A stretch of DNA of 38,336 nt from Phocaeicola faecicola (GTDB lineage Bacteria; Bacteroidota; Bacteroidia; Bacteroidales; Bacteroidaceae), in contig NZ_JABSOE010000045.1 in assembly GCF_013618865.1 (NCBI RefSeq), positions 1-38,336 of the forward strand. Reading direction: 5' to 3'. Shown here piece after piece: positions 7,365 through 17,210 of the stretch. The notes under the pieces are model-generated. The model was given only the letters and a program-made list of their open reading frames with translations. It was not told where the DNA came from and did not search any database. Both the position numbers and the translations under genes were made by a program. Each line of letters opens with the position of its first letter. Positions within the stretch are counted from its first letter, which is position 1.

Positions 7365-8711
7365 ATGAATATTTCATTGCAAAACGTAAACAATGTAAGC
7401 GCAGTGCTTACAGTACAGATTGAAAAAGCTGACTATCAGGTACAGGTTGATAAGTCATTGAAGACTCTTCGTCAGAGAGTAAATATGCCGGGATTCCGTA
7501 AAGGAATGGTTCCTATGGGACTGATCAAGAAGCAGTACGGCGTTTCTGTGCTGATCGAAGAAGTTGATAAGCTGATGCAGGAAAAGGTGGGTGAGTATAT
7601 CCGCGAAAACAAAGTGAACATGCTGGGTACTCCGCTGCCGAAAGAAAATAACGTAAACTTTGAGACAGACGAAAACTTCGAATTCTCTTTCGATATCGCT
7701 CTGGCTCCTGAATTCAATGTAGAACTGTCTGCTGCTGACACTGTAGATTACTACGATATCGAAGTAACAGACGCAATGGTAGACCAGCAGGTGAAGATGT
7801 ATACTCAGCGCACTGCCAAATACGACAAGGTAGAAGAGTATCAGGAAAACGACATGCTGAAAGGTCTGCTGGCTGAGCTGGATGAAAACGGCAGCACAAA
7901 AGAAGGCGGTATCCAGGTAGAAGGTGCAGTAATGATGCCTTCTTACATGAAGAACGATGACCAGAAGGCTATCTTCAACGGTGCAAAGACAAACACTGTA
8001 CTGGTATTCAATCCTTCTGTAGCTTTCGATAACAACGAAGCAGAACTGGCTTCTCTGTTGAAGATCCAGAAAGAAGAAGTGGCTGCACATGCAGGTAACT
8101 TCAGCTTCCAGATTGAAGAAATCACTCGTATGATTCCGGGTGAACTGAACCAGGAACTGTTCGACCAGGTATTGGGCGAAGGCAAGGCTTCTAACGAAGA
8201 AGAATTCCGTGCACAGATCAAGGAAACTATCGCAGGACAGTTTGCAGCTGACAGCGACTATAAGTTCCTGATCGATGTACGCAACTATATCGTAAACAAG
8301 ATCGGTAAACTGGAATTCGCAGACGATCTGATGAAACGTATCATGTTGGAAAACAACAAGGAAAAAGGTGAAGAATTCGTTTCTGAACACTACGAAAAGA
8401 GCCTTGAAGAACTGACATGGCACCTGGTAAAAGAAAAACTGGTTGCAGCAAACAACATCAAGGTAGAACAGGCTGACGTAAACGAAATGGCTAAGGAAGC
8501 TACTCGTGCTCAGTTTGCTCAGTACGGTATGATCAACGTTCCTGAAGAACTGTTGGAAAACTACTCTAAGGAAATGTTGAAGAAACGTGAAAGCGTTGAA
8601 GCTTTGGTGAACCGTGTGGTTGAGTCAAAACTTTCTGAAATCCTGAAAGGCCAAGTAACATTGAACCACAAAGCTGTATCAGCAGAAGAATTTAATAAAA
8701 TGTTTCAGTAA
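7365..8711 (+). CDS. tig: Trigger factor chaperone
   Basis: Trigger factor binds the ribosome exit tunnel and shields nascent chains. The N-terminal ribosome-docking loop is clear (GFRKGMVP, residues 43-50). The 448-aa length fits the family. The middle region (about 150-245) corresponds to the FKBP-type isomerase domain but is hard to recognise as FKBP, so isomerase activity is doubtful; the C-terminal part is helical, glutamate and lysine rich, as expected for the chaperone cavity. Codon use is strongly restricted (GAA, CTG, AAC, GTA), fitting high expression from the strong promoter at 7277. It heads the tig-clpP-clpX group but clpP has its own promoter. Confidence 0.93.
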   Translation: MNISLQNVNNVSAVLTVQIEKADYQVQVDKSLKTLRQRVNMPGFRKGMVPMGLIKKQYGVSVLIEEVDKLMQEKVGEYIRENKVNMLGTPLPKENNVNFETDENFEFSFDIALAPEFNVELSAADTVDYYDIEVTDAMVDQQVKMYTQRTAKYDKVEEYQENDMLKGLLAELDENGSTKEGGIQVEGAVMMPSYMKNDDQKAIFNGAKTNTVLVFNPSVAFDNNEAELASLLKIQKEEVAAHAGNFSFQIEEITRMIPGELNQELFDQVLGEGKASNEEEFRAQIKETIAGQFAADSDYKFLIDVRNYIVNKIGKLEFADDLMKRIMLENNKEKGEEFVSEHYEKSLEELTWHLVKEKLVAANNIKVEQADVNEMAKEATRAQFAQYGMINVPEELLENYSKEMLKKRESVEALVNRVVESKLSEILKGQVTLNHKAVSAEEFNKMFQ

Positions 8712-8783
8712 TTCTCTCCGGTGAATATATGACTGGAGCAAATTGCTAAAACTTACTAAAAGAGAAGCTTTAGACTCAATTTT

Positions 8784-8815
8784 TTTCCGTTGAAGAACCA
8801 GGTTTTGTACTTTTG
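8784..8815 (+). promoter_or_regulatory. Promoter of clpPX (TTTC-N20-TACTTTTG)
   Basis: TACTTTTG at 8808-8815 matches the -7 consensus and TTTC at 8784-8787 is a one-mismatch -33 at 20-bp spacing. The element lies downstream of an apparent in-frame ATG at 8790, which shows that the 30-codon upstream extension of clpP is not translated from this transcript. Confidence 0.65.
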
Positions 8816-8879
8816 TTCTCTCGGAAAAGCGGAGTCGAAGGCTTCTCTTTTATTATTTATCCTAAAATATGTGCTATTT

Positions 8880-9551
8880 ATGAATGATTTTAAAAAATTC
8901 GCGACCAAGCATTTGGGAATGAGCAGTATGGTGCTCGATGACGTGATCAAATCGCAGGCCGGATATCTTAATCCTTATATCCTGGAAGAACGTCAGCTTA
9001 ATGTGACTCAGCTCGATGTGTTCTCACGCCTGATGATGGATCGTATCATTTTCCTGGGAACTGAAATCAATGATTATACAGCCAATACGCTGCAGGCACA
9101 GTTGCTTTATCTGGACTCGGTAGATTCGGGAAAGGATATTTCTATTTATATCAACTCGCCGGGCGGATCGGTATATGCCGGACTGGGCATTTATGACACC
9201 ATGCAGTTTATCAGCAGTGATGTGGCAACCATCTGTACCGGAGTAGCCGCTTCTATGGCTGCGGTGCTGCTGGTTTCCGGTAAGGAAGGAAAGCGTTCGG
9301 CGCTGACTCACTCTCGTGTCATGATTCATCAGCCGATGGGAGGTGCACAGGGACAGGCTTCTGACATCGAAATTACTGCCCGTGAAATCCAGAAATTGAA
9401 AAAGGAACTTTATTCAATCATTGCAGAACATTCGCATACTGATTTCGACAAGGTATGGGCCGACTCTGACCGTGATTACTGGATGACAGCGGCTGAAGCC
9501 AAGGAATATGGCATGATTGATGAAGTGCTTTCTCGTAAGCCTTCGCTCTAA
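8880..9551 (+). CDS. clpP: ATP-dependent Clp protease proteolytic subunit
   Basis: ClpP forms the 14-mer serine protease chamber that works with ClpX. From the ATG at 8880 the protein is 223 aa and shows the catalytic triad Ser125 (GVAASMA), His150 (MIHQPMGG) and Asp195 (in WADSDRD), plus INSPGGSV. An in-frame ATG at 8790 exists, but the -7 box at 8808-8815 lies inside that extension and the extra residues look like leader sequence, so 8880 was chosen. The first residues before NPYILEERQL may be a processed propeptide. clpX follows after 34 bp. Confidence 0.95.
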   Translation: MNDFKKFATKHLGMSSMVLDDVIKSQAGYLNPYILEERQLNVTQLDVFSRLMMDRIIFLGTEINDYTANTLQAQLLYLDSVDSGKDISIYINSPGGSVYAGLGIYDTMQFISSDVATICTGVAASMAAVLLVSGKEGKRSALTHSRVMIHQPMGGAQGQASDIEITAREIQKLKKELYSIIAEHSHTDFDKVWADSDRDYWMTAAEAKEYGMIDEVLSRKPSL

Positions 9552-9585
9552 TACGAGATTGTGGGATTTTAATAATTAAACTACA

Positions 9586-10830
9586 TTGGAAGATAAGTCA
9601 ACGAAAAAGAATAAACGGCGCTGCAGTTTCTGCGGACGCACGGAAGATGAAGTGGGCTTCCTGATTACCGGGATGAACGGCTGTATTTGCGACAGCTGTT
9701 CGGAACAGGCGCACGAGATTGTGCAGGAAGCCATGCAACAGAAAGGAAAGGCTGGGAACCTGAATTTGTCGGAACTTCCCAAGCCGAAAGATATCAAGGA
9801 CTTTCTTGACCAGTATGTGATTGGTCAGGATGACGCTAAACGGTATTTGTCGGTAGCGGTATATAACCACTACAAGCGCCTGCTGCAGCCCAGCAGCAAG
9901 GATGATGTGGAGATTGAGAAGTCGAACATCATCATGGTAGGTAGTACCGGTACGGGAAAGACATTGCTGGCACGTACGATTGCCAAGCTGCTGCACGTAC
10001 CTTTTACCATTGTGGATGCTACGGTGCTGACCGAAGCCGGTTATGTGGGTGAGGACATTGAAAGTATCCTGACCCGTCTGCTCCAGGCTGCCGACTATAA
10101 TGTGCCTGAGGCTGAAAGAGGCATTGTGTTTATCGATGAAATAGACAAGATTGCCCGCAAGGGAGACAATCCTTCGATTACCCGTGACGTGAGCGGTGAA
10201 GGAGTGCAGCAGGGATTGCTGAAACTGCTGGAAGGCTCTATCGTGAATGTACCTCCACAGGGAGGACGCAAGCATCCGGAACAGAAACTGATTCCGGTCA
10301 ATACAAAGAACATTCTGTTCATCTGCGGCGGAGCTTTCGATGGCATTGAACGGAAGATTGCCCAGCGCCTGAATGCCAATGTGGTGGGTTACAGCGCTGC
10401 CAAGGAAACCGTGAAGATTGACCGCTCGAACCTGATGCAGTACATTGCTCCGCAGGACCTGAAGTCGTTCGGACTGATTCCTGAAATTATCGGACGTCTG
10501 CCGATTCTGACCTATCTGAATCCGCTTGACCGTACGGCGTTGCGCAATATCCTGACCGAACCCAAGAACTCCATTATCAAGCAATATGTCAAATTGTTTG
10601 AAATGGATGGAGTGAAACTGGAGTTCCAGCCGGAGGTATTGGAATACATTGTCGACAAGGCGGTGGAATATAAGCTGGGAGCACGTGGCCTTCGCTCTAT
10701 CGTGGAAACTATCATGATGGATACGATGTTTGAGATACCTTCTCATCATACCGATTCATTTGTAGTGACACTGGAATATGCACAGGAGCAAATGAACAAG
10801 GCAAACCTGTCTCGGCTACAGATGGCTTAA
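9586..10830 (+). CDS. clpX: Clp protease ATP-binding subunit ClpX, TTG start
   Basis: ClpX unfolds tagged proteins and feeds them to ClpP. The 414-aa protein has the N-terminal zinc-binding domain (Cys13, Cys16, Cys35, Cys38), Walker A GSTGTGKT (119-126), Walker B VFIDEIDK and the sensor/arginine region [11 protein letters not shown]. The ClpP-docking loop reads NVVGYSA (VGY at 267-269) where E. coli has an IGF tripeptide. The start codon is TTG at 9586: no in-frame ATG occurs before residue 30, and starting there would destroy the zinc domain. It is in the clpP operon; no terminator is visible after it. Confidence 0.96.
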   Translation: MEDKSTKKNKRRCSFCGRTEDEVGFLITGMNGCICDSCSEQAHEIVQEAMQQKGKAGNLNLSELPKPKDIKDFLDQYVIGQDDAKRYLSVAVYNHYKRLLQPSSKDDVEIEKSNIIMVGSTGTGKTLLARTIAKLLHVPFTIVDATVLTEAGYVGEDIESILTRLLQAADYNVPEAERGIVFIDEIDKIARKGDNPSITRDVSGEGVQQGLLKLLEGSIVNVPPQGGRKHPEQKLIPVNTKNILFICGGAFDGIERKIAQRLNANVVGYSAAKETVKIDRSNLMQYIAPQDLKSFGLIPEIIGRLPILTYLNPLDRTALRNILTEPKNSIIKQYVKLFEMDGVKLEFQPEVLEYIVDKAVEYKLGARGLRSIVETIMMDTMFEIPSHHTDSFVVTLEYAQEQMNKANLSRLQMA

Positions 10831-10885
10831 TTGCGAAAAGAAGTGATGAAAAAGTAATTTTTTGTGTAAAATATTCTCTGAAATA

Positions 10886-10918
10886 GTTGCGTAATATCGG
10901 AAGTTGTTTATAACTTTG
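10886..10918 (+). promoter_or_regulatory. Promoter of recQ (GTTG-N21-TAACTTTG)
   Basis: TAACTTTG at 10911-10918 fits TAnnTTTG and a one-mismatch -33, GTTG at 10886-10889, lies 21 bp upstream. The predicted leader to the recQ ATG is about 60 nt. Confidence 0.6.
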
Positions 10919-10987
10919 TTATATACGAAGTTTCAAAAAGAGACTTTTATCTGAATATTATAGAGAATCACTAAAACAATTAAGACA

Positions 10988-13171
10988 ATGGCAGACCACA
11001 TCAATTTAACGGAGCAGTTGAAAAAGTATTTTGGTTTTGATACCTTTAAGGGGAATCAGGAGGCTATCATCAAGAATCTGCTGGCCGGAAAGGATACTTT
11101 TGTCCTCATGCCTACGGGAGGAGGTAAATCACTGTGTTATCAATTGCCTTCTTTGCTTATGGAGGGTACGGCAATTGTGATATCGCCCTTGATTGCTCTG
11201 ATGAAGAATCAGGTAGATGCCATGCGGAACTTCAGTGAAGAAGATGGTGTGGCGCACTTTATCAACTCTTCTTTGACGAAAGCTGCCATTGATCAGGTGA
11301 AATCAGATATAAAGGCTGGTAAGACGAAATTGCTGTATGTGGCGCCGGAATCGCTGACAAAGGAAGAAAATGTGGACTTTCTCAAACACGTGAAGATTTC
11401 TTTCTATGCAATCGATGAAGCGCACTGTATTTCGGAATGGGGACATGATTTCCGACCCGAATATCGCCGCATCCGACCGATTATCAATGAAATCGGAAAG
11501 GCTCCGGTGATTGCTCTGACAGCAACCGCTACTCCTAAGGTGAAGATGGATATCCAGAAGAACCTGGGAATGGTGGATGCTACGGAGTTCCGTTCTTCGT
11601 TTAACCGTCCTAATTTATATTACGAGGTACGTCCGAAAACAAATAATGTAGACAAGGACATTATTCGTTTTATCAAACAGAATGAAGAGAAGTCGGGTAT
11701 TATTTATTGCTTGAGCCGTAAGAAAGTGGAAGAGCTTGCCGAAATCTTGCAGGCAAACGGAATCAAGGCGCGTCCTTATCATGCAGGAATGGACTCTGCC
11801 ACACGTAATGCCAATCAGGATGCTTTCCTGAAGGAGGATGTGGATGTGATCGTGGCTACGATAGCCTTTGGAATGGGAATCGACAAACCGGATGTACGCT
11901 TTGTGATTCATTACGATGTTCCAAAGAGCCTGGAAGGTTACTATCAGGAAACCGGACGGGCCGGACGAGACGGGGGAGAAGGTCGCTGCATTACGTTTTA
12001 TTCAAACAAAGACCTGCAGAAACTGGAGAAGTTCATGCAGGGAAAGCCTGTGTCTGAACAGGAGATAGGAAAGCAACTGCTGCTGGAAACGGCTGCATAC
12101 GCAGAGTCGTCGTTGTGCCGCAGAAAGATATTGTTGCATTATTTTGGTGAAGAATATACAGAAGATAATTGTGGTAATTGTGATAACTGTTTAAATCCGA
12201 AAAAACAAGTGGAGGCTCAGGATTCATTGTGTGCAGTGATTGAAACAATCATTGCGGTTAAAGAAAATTTCAAACAAGATTATATTATAGATGTGCTTCT
12301 GGGCAAGGAGACATCTGAAGTGTTGGCTCATAAACACGAAGACTTGGATGTCTTCGGTTCAGGAATGGGGGAAGATGAGCGGTTGTGGAACGCTGTAATC
12401 CGTCAGGCATTGATTGCCGGCTATTTGAGCAAGGATGTGGAAAACTACGGCCTGCTGAAAGTGACTCCCGAAGGACATAAGTTCCTGAAAAAGCCTAAGT
12501 CTTTCAAGATTGTGGAAGATACAGACTTCGATGAGGAGGAAGTGGAAGAGGTTCCGATGCGGAGCGGTGCTTCGTGTGCAGTGGATCCGGGACTGTTCTC
12601 CATGCTGAAGGACTTGCGTAAGAAGATGTCGAAAAAACTGGATGTGCCGCCTTATGTGATTTTCCAGGATCCGTCTTTGGAAGCGATGGCGACGATTTAT
12701 CCGGTTACGCTGGAAGAACTGCAGAATATTCCGGGAGTGGGAGCCGGAAAGGCGAAACGTTACGGACAGGAGTTCTGTGATTTGATCAAGAAGCATTGTG
12801 AGGAAAATGAAATCGACCGTCCGGAGGATCTGCGCGTACGTACCGTAGCCAACAAGTCGAAACTGAAGGTTTCCATCATTCAGAGCATCGACCGTAAGGT
12901 GGCACTGGATGACATTGCCGTAGCAAAGGGCATCGAGTTCGGTGAACTGCTGGACGAGATAGAGGCAATCGTATATTCGGGTACCAAACTGAATATCGAT
13001 TATTTCCTGGAAGATGTGATGGATGAAGACCACATGCTGGATATCTACGACTACTTCAAGGAATCGACCACGGATAAGATTGATGATGCGATGGATGAAC
13101 TCGGCGCTGACTATACAGAAGAAGAGATTCGTCTGGTACGTATCAAGTTTATTTCGGAAATGGCCAATTAA
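10988..13171 (+). CDS. recQ: ATP-dependent DNA helicase RecQ
   Basis: RecQ is a 3'-5' helicase in recombination and replication repair. Seen: Walker A in MPTGGGKS (41-48), DEAH box (143-146) followed by CISEWGHDFRPEYR, motif VI ETGRAGRDGG, and the zinc-binding RQC segment beginning CRRKILLHYFGE with CGNCDNC. An HRDC-like domain lies at roughly 535-610 (LEELQNIPGVGAGKAKRYG). At 727 aa it is over 100 residues longer than E. coli RecQ; the extra C-terminus (about 620-727) has a helical pattern resembling the helix-turn-helix (HTH_40-type) tail found in some RecQ proteins. It has its own promoter and terminator. Confidence 0.94.
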   Translation: MADHINLTEQLKKYFGFDTFKGNQEAIIKNLLAGKDTFVLMPTGGGKSLCYQLPSLLMEGTAIVISPLIALMKNQVDAMRNFSEEDGVAHFINSSLTKAAIDQVKSDIKAGKTKLLYVAPESLTKEENVDFLKHVKISFYAIDEAHCISEWGHDFRPEYRRIRPIINEIGKAPVIALTATATPKVKMDIQKNLGMVDATEFRSSFNRPNLYYEVRPKTNNVDKDIIRFIKQNEEKSGIIYCLSRKKVEELAEILQANGIKARPYHAGMDSATRNANQDAFLKEDVDVIVATIAFGMGIDKPDVRFVIHYDVPKSLEGYYQETGRAGRDGGEGRCITFYSNKDLQKLEKFMQGKPVSEQEIGKQLLLETAAYAESSLCRRKILLHYFGEEYTEDNCGNCDNCLNPKKQVEAQDSLCAVIETIIAVKENFKQDYIIDVLLGKETSEVLAHKHEDLDVFGSGMGEDERLWNAVIRQALIAGYLSKDVENYGLLKVTPEGHKFLKKPKSFKIVEDTDFDEEEVEEVPMRSGASCAVDPGLFSMLKDLRKKMSKKLDVPPYVIFQDPSLEAMATIYPVTLEELQNIPGVGAGKAKRYGQEFCDLIKKHCEENEIDRPEDLRVRTVANKSKLKVSIIQSIDRKVALDDIAVAKGIEFGELLDEIEAIVYSGTKLNIDYFLEDVMDEDHMLDIYDYFKESTTDKIDDAMDELGADYTEEEIRLVRIKFISEMAN

Positions 13172-13196
13172 TAACCGGTTGCATCCGGTACATGAT

Positions 13197-13238
13197 AAAA
13201 AAGGCACTGCCGCGGATATTGCCGGCTGTGCCTTTTTT
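13197..13238 (+). terminator. Terminator after recQ
   Basis: AAAAAAGGCAC (13197-13207) pairs with GTGCCTTTTTT (13228-13238), with an inner TGCCG/GCCGGC region; strong Rho-independent terminator. Confidence 0.92.
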
Positions 13239-13363
13239 CTGTAATACAACTTCCGTACATTCCGGCTTGTCTATCTGGAAATTAGCGGGAAAAAGAAAAA
13301 TAATCACGACATATATTGTCGAAAAATATGTTAATCCGACTGGGCGGTTTGGAGAAAATTGCG

Positions 13364-13371
13364 TATATTTG
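13364..13371 (+). promoter_or_regulatory. -7 element TATATTTG for guaB
   Basis: TATATTTG matches TAnnTTTG, 33 bp before the guaB ATG. No TTTG is found at 19-21 bp spacing (TTTG at 13348 is only 12 bp away). Confidence 0.55.
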
Positions 13372-13398
13372 CACGCAATAAAATTCTAAAACGCATAA

Positions 13399-14880
<1,482 letters not shown>

Positions 14881-14910
14881 GGATGGATAATCAGAAATAG
14901 ACAATACTCT

Positions 14911-14984
14911 CATTCTGGGCATGGTGGAAGAGTTGCAGCAGCATGGCTACTGTAATTCTCCCATGATGTTCAGAATGTTTTTTT
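14911..14984 (+). terminator. Branched terminator after guaB
   Basis: CATTCTG (14911-14917) pairs with CAGAATG (14971-14977), followed directly by seven T residues. Inside, ATGG/CCAT and a CAGCAGC/GCTACTG hairpin give a branched fold. It isolates guaB from the chaperone cluster that starts at 15001. Confidence 0.65.
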
Positions 14985-15000
14985 AATAAGGAAACCCTAA

Positions 15001-16308
15001 ATGATGCCAGCGACTAAAATCATTCTGTTGGCAGGAATGTTGACCTTCCTGTCCTGTCTGCACACTAAAGCGGAAAATGAACGTATCACCCAAGAAGAAT
15101 TTGAATGCTATCTTCGGGTGGAGCCGCCTTCTGCCCCATTGAAAGAAAAGTGGGAGAATTTTATGATGCTGAAGTTGAAGGCTGCCGATGCGAAAGCAAG
15201 GGGGTGGGACACTCTTCCTTCTTTTATTCAGCTTTATAAGTCTCTTCAGGGTAGCGTACTGAAATCGTTGTTGCTGGCTTCGGAGAAGTCGGGCCAGGTA
15301 CCTGCCGCCAAGGGTACAGAGAGAGAGCCGTTGACATGGGTGCGCCTGGAGCAGTATGCGTATCCGCTGGCACAGCATGCCACTCGGAAGGAAGAACGTA
15401 TGGCAGTCTGCTACATGGACTCCGTGTATGGAGCATTACAGCAACAGTCTGCAGCCTCTTTCTCCAGATGCCGTCATACGCTGACGTGGTATCCCGAAGA
15501 AATATTGCTGCAGGAATTTATCTCGCAGACTACTTCGACTCCGGCCAATCAATATTCCAAACCCTTTTATTCGCCGCTGGGGCTGCATATTATCCGTGTC
15601 ATCGACCGGAAGGTGGCCTGTGATTCTCCCGAAGAGGGAAACCGGTCGGTAAAGGATGCCTGGAAGACGCATAAAGAACTGAATGCCGATGCGTATGAGA
15701 AATGGAAAAACAGTTGGACTCCGAGCGACAACGAACGGATTCAGGCCCGGTTGAAGACCGTGCGCGACAGTCTGCTGGCCGTTTGCTGGGATCAGTACAA
15801 CCTTCTTTCTCTTCCTCGGCAAATTCCGGATGATTCGCTCGACAGTTATTTCAGGCAGCATCAGGAGGAATATCGTTGGGAACTGCCGCATTTTAAAGGA
15901 GCCGTTATCTGGTGCAAAAACAAGAAAATGGCTTCGCGCATCAAGCGTTACCTGAAAAAGTGCGATCCCTCTGTATGGGACAAAGCCTTGTCGCGGCTGA
16001 TGAAGGAAGATACAGGTATACAGGCACGGATGGAAACCGGGCTGTACCAGATTGGAAAGAATCCTTACGTAGACCGTCTGGCCTTCAAGTGCGGTACGTA
16101 TCCCGAGGATGCTGCATACCCTTATGTCTTTGTCATGGGTAAGCGTCTGAAAAAGGGCCCTGAAGCCTTTTCCGATGTCTATGAAAAAGTAAGCAGAGAT
16201 TACCGGAGATGGCTGCAACTGCAGCAAATTGCCTCGTTGAAGGAGCGTTTCCCCCTGGATTTTGATTCTGAGGTTTTAAAAACCGTTAATTGTAGCGGAA
16301 ATAATTAA
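15001..16308 (+). CDS. Degenerate parvulin-like (PpiC) periplasmic protein
   Basis: A 435-aa exported protein at the head of the outer-membrane assembly cluster. A signal sequence is clear (hydrophobic stretch 7-18). It could be cut by signal peptidase I after HTKA (residue 24), or, less likely, at Cys19 as a lipoprotein because the lipobox FLSC is poor. Residues about 111-205 resemble a parvulin domain: the end YSPLGLHIIRVIDRK matches the usual FGWHII strand, but the front HILL strand and GG turn are not recognisable. Isomerase activity is therefore uncertain and a chaperone-only role is an inference. Two adjacent ATGs (15001, 15004) are possible starts. Confidence 0.8.
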   Translation: MMPATKIILLAGMLTFLSCLHTKAENERITQEEFECYLRVEPPSAPLKEKWENFMMLKLKAADAKARGWDTLPSFIQLYKSLQGSVLKSLLLASEKSGQVPAAKGTEREPLTWVRLEQYAYPLAQHATRKEERMAVCYMDSVYGALQQQSAASFSRCRHTLTWYPEEILLQEFISQTTSTPANQYSKPFYSPLGLHIIRVIDRKVACDSPEEGNRSVKDAWKTHKELNADAYEKWKNSWTPSDNERIQARLKTVRDSLLAVCWDQYNLLSLPRQIPDDSLDSYFRQHQEEYRWELPHFKGAVIWCKNKKMASRIKRYLKKCDPSVWDKALSRLMKEDTGIQARMETGLYQIGKNPYVDRLAFKCGTYPEDAAYPYVFVMGKRLKKGPEAFSDVYEKVSRDYRRWLQLQQIASLKERFPLDFDSEVLKTVNCSGNN

Positions 16309-16343
16309 TTATTAGTGTATCTTCGTTCATTAATTCAAAGCAA

Positions 16344-17210
16344 ATGAAACGAATAGGCAAATATTTTTTTCTGATGACGGTCCTGTTGATGTTGGGTGCA
16401 TGTAAAAATACAGTTGACCATAAAGGAAAGACTCCGCTGGTTGAGGCTGGAGGCAGTTTCCTGTATCAGGAAGATTTGCTGGCATCCATGCCCGCCGGTC
16501 TGCATGGAGAAGACAGCGTACATTTTGCACAGAAATACATCCGTAACTGGATAGAGGATGCATTGCTCTATCAGAAGGCAGAAGGAAATATTCCTGAGAA
16601 CGTAAAGATTGATGAGCTGGTTGCCTCTTATCGCCGTGCCCTGATTATGCATACCTATCAGGAAGAACTGGTCAAACAGAAGGTCGGTGCCGAGATTACC
16701 GATGCGGAAATAGAACAATATTATACCCAGAATACCGGAATGTTCCGTGCCGATCAGCCTTATCTGAAAGGACTGTTCATTAAAGTGCCGCTGAATGTTC
16801 CGCATTTGAAACAGGTCCGTACCTGGTATAAGTCGAATACGCAGGAATCCATTGACAAACTGGAAAAATTCAGTATTGGAAATGCCGTGAGTTATGATTA
16901 CTTTTACGACCGCTGGCAACCGCTTTTGGAAGTGGCTGCCAAACTTCCTCTGAAAGAACTGGATACGAATCCGAATTATCCGGACCGTAACCGGAACATT
17001 GAAGTCCGTGATACTGCATTCTGCTACCTGCTGCATGTAGAAGACTTCCTGCCGAAGGGGGAATTGTTGCCTTTGGAATTTGCAAAGAGTGAAATAAAAG
17101 AAATATTAATCAATCTGAAGCGTGTGAATTTTGTCAATAAGATGAAACAAGATTTGTATAACGAAGCTTCGGAAGACAATGACATTATTTATTATTATAG
17201 CAATGAATAA
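16344..17210 (+). CDS. SurA N-domain-like lipoprotein
   Basis: A 288-aa lipoprotein with lipobox LGAC (Cys20). The body is helical and charged and resembles the chaperone part of SurA/PpiD proteins (QKYIRNWIEDALLYQKAE, then ITDAEIEQYYTQNTGMF, a typical SurA-family segment before the isomerase domain). No parvulin core is visible afterwards, so it is likely a chaperone without isomerase activity. It ends inside the next gene: its stop (17208-17210) overlaps the surA ATG at 17203 by 8 bp, which implies coupled translation. The function is inferred from family resemblance and neighbours. Confidence 0.8.
   Translation: MKRIGKYFFLMTVLLMLGACKNTVDHKGKTPLVEAGGSFLYQEDLLASMPAGLHGEDSVHFAQKYIRNWIEDALLYQKAEGNIPENVKIDELVASYRRALIMHTYQEELVKQKVGAEITDAEIEQYYTQNTGMFRADQPYLKGLFIKVPLNVPHLKQVRTWYKSNTQESIDKLEKFSIGNAVSYDYFYDRWQPLLEVAAKLPLKELDTNPNYPDRNRNIEVRDTAFCYLLHVEDFLPKGELLPLEFAKSEIKEILINLKRVNFVNKMKQDLYNEASEDNDIIYYYSNE

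Noticed and set aside
7455..8423. Open frame of 322 codons on the minus strand over tig
   Set aside because: Strong codon bias of trigger factor leaves the antisense frame open; its Phe/Ile/Leu/Cys-rich translation matches no family.
8790..8879. Thirty-residue N-terminal extension of ClpP
   Set aside because: The -7 promoter box lies inside it, so the transcript starts after this ATG.
9598..10749. Open frame of 383 codons on the minus strand over clpX
   Set aside because: A shadow of clpX with no promoter, start context or domain.
12359..13249. Open frame of 296 codons on the minus strand over the end of recQ
   Set aside because: It begins within the recQ terminator and runs antisense to clear HRDC sequence.
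13192..13389. 65-codon frame between recQ and guaB
   Set aside because: It consists of the recQ terminator and the guaB promoter region.
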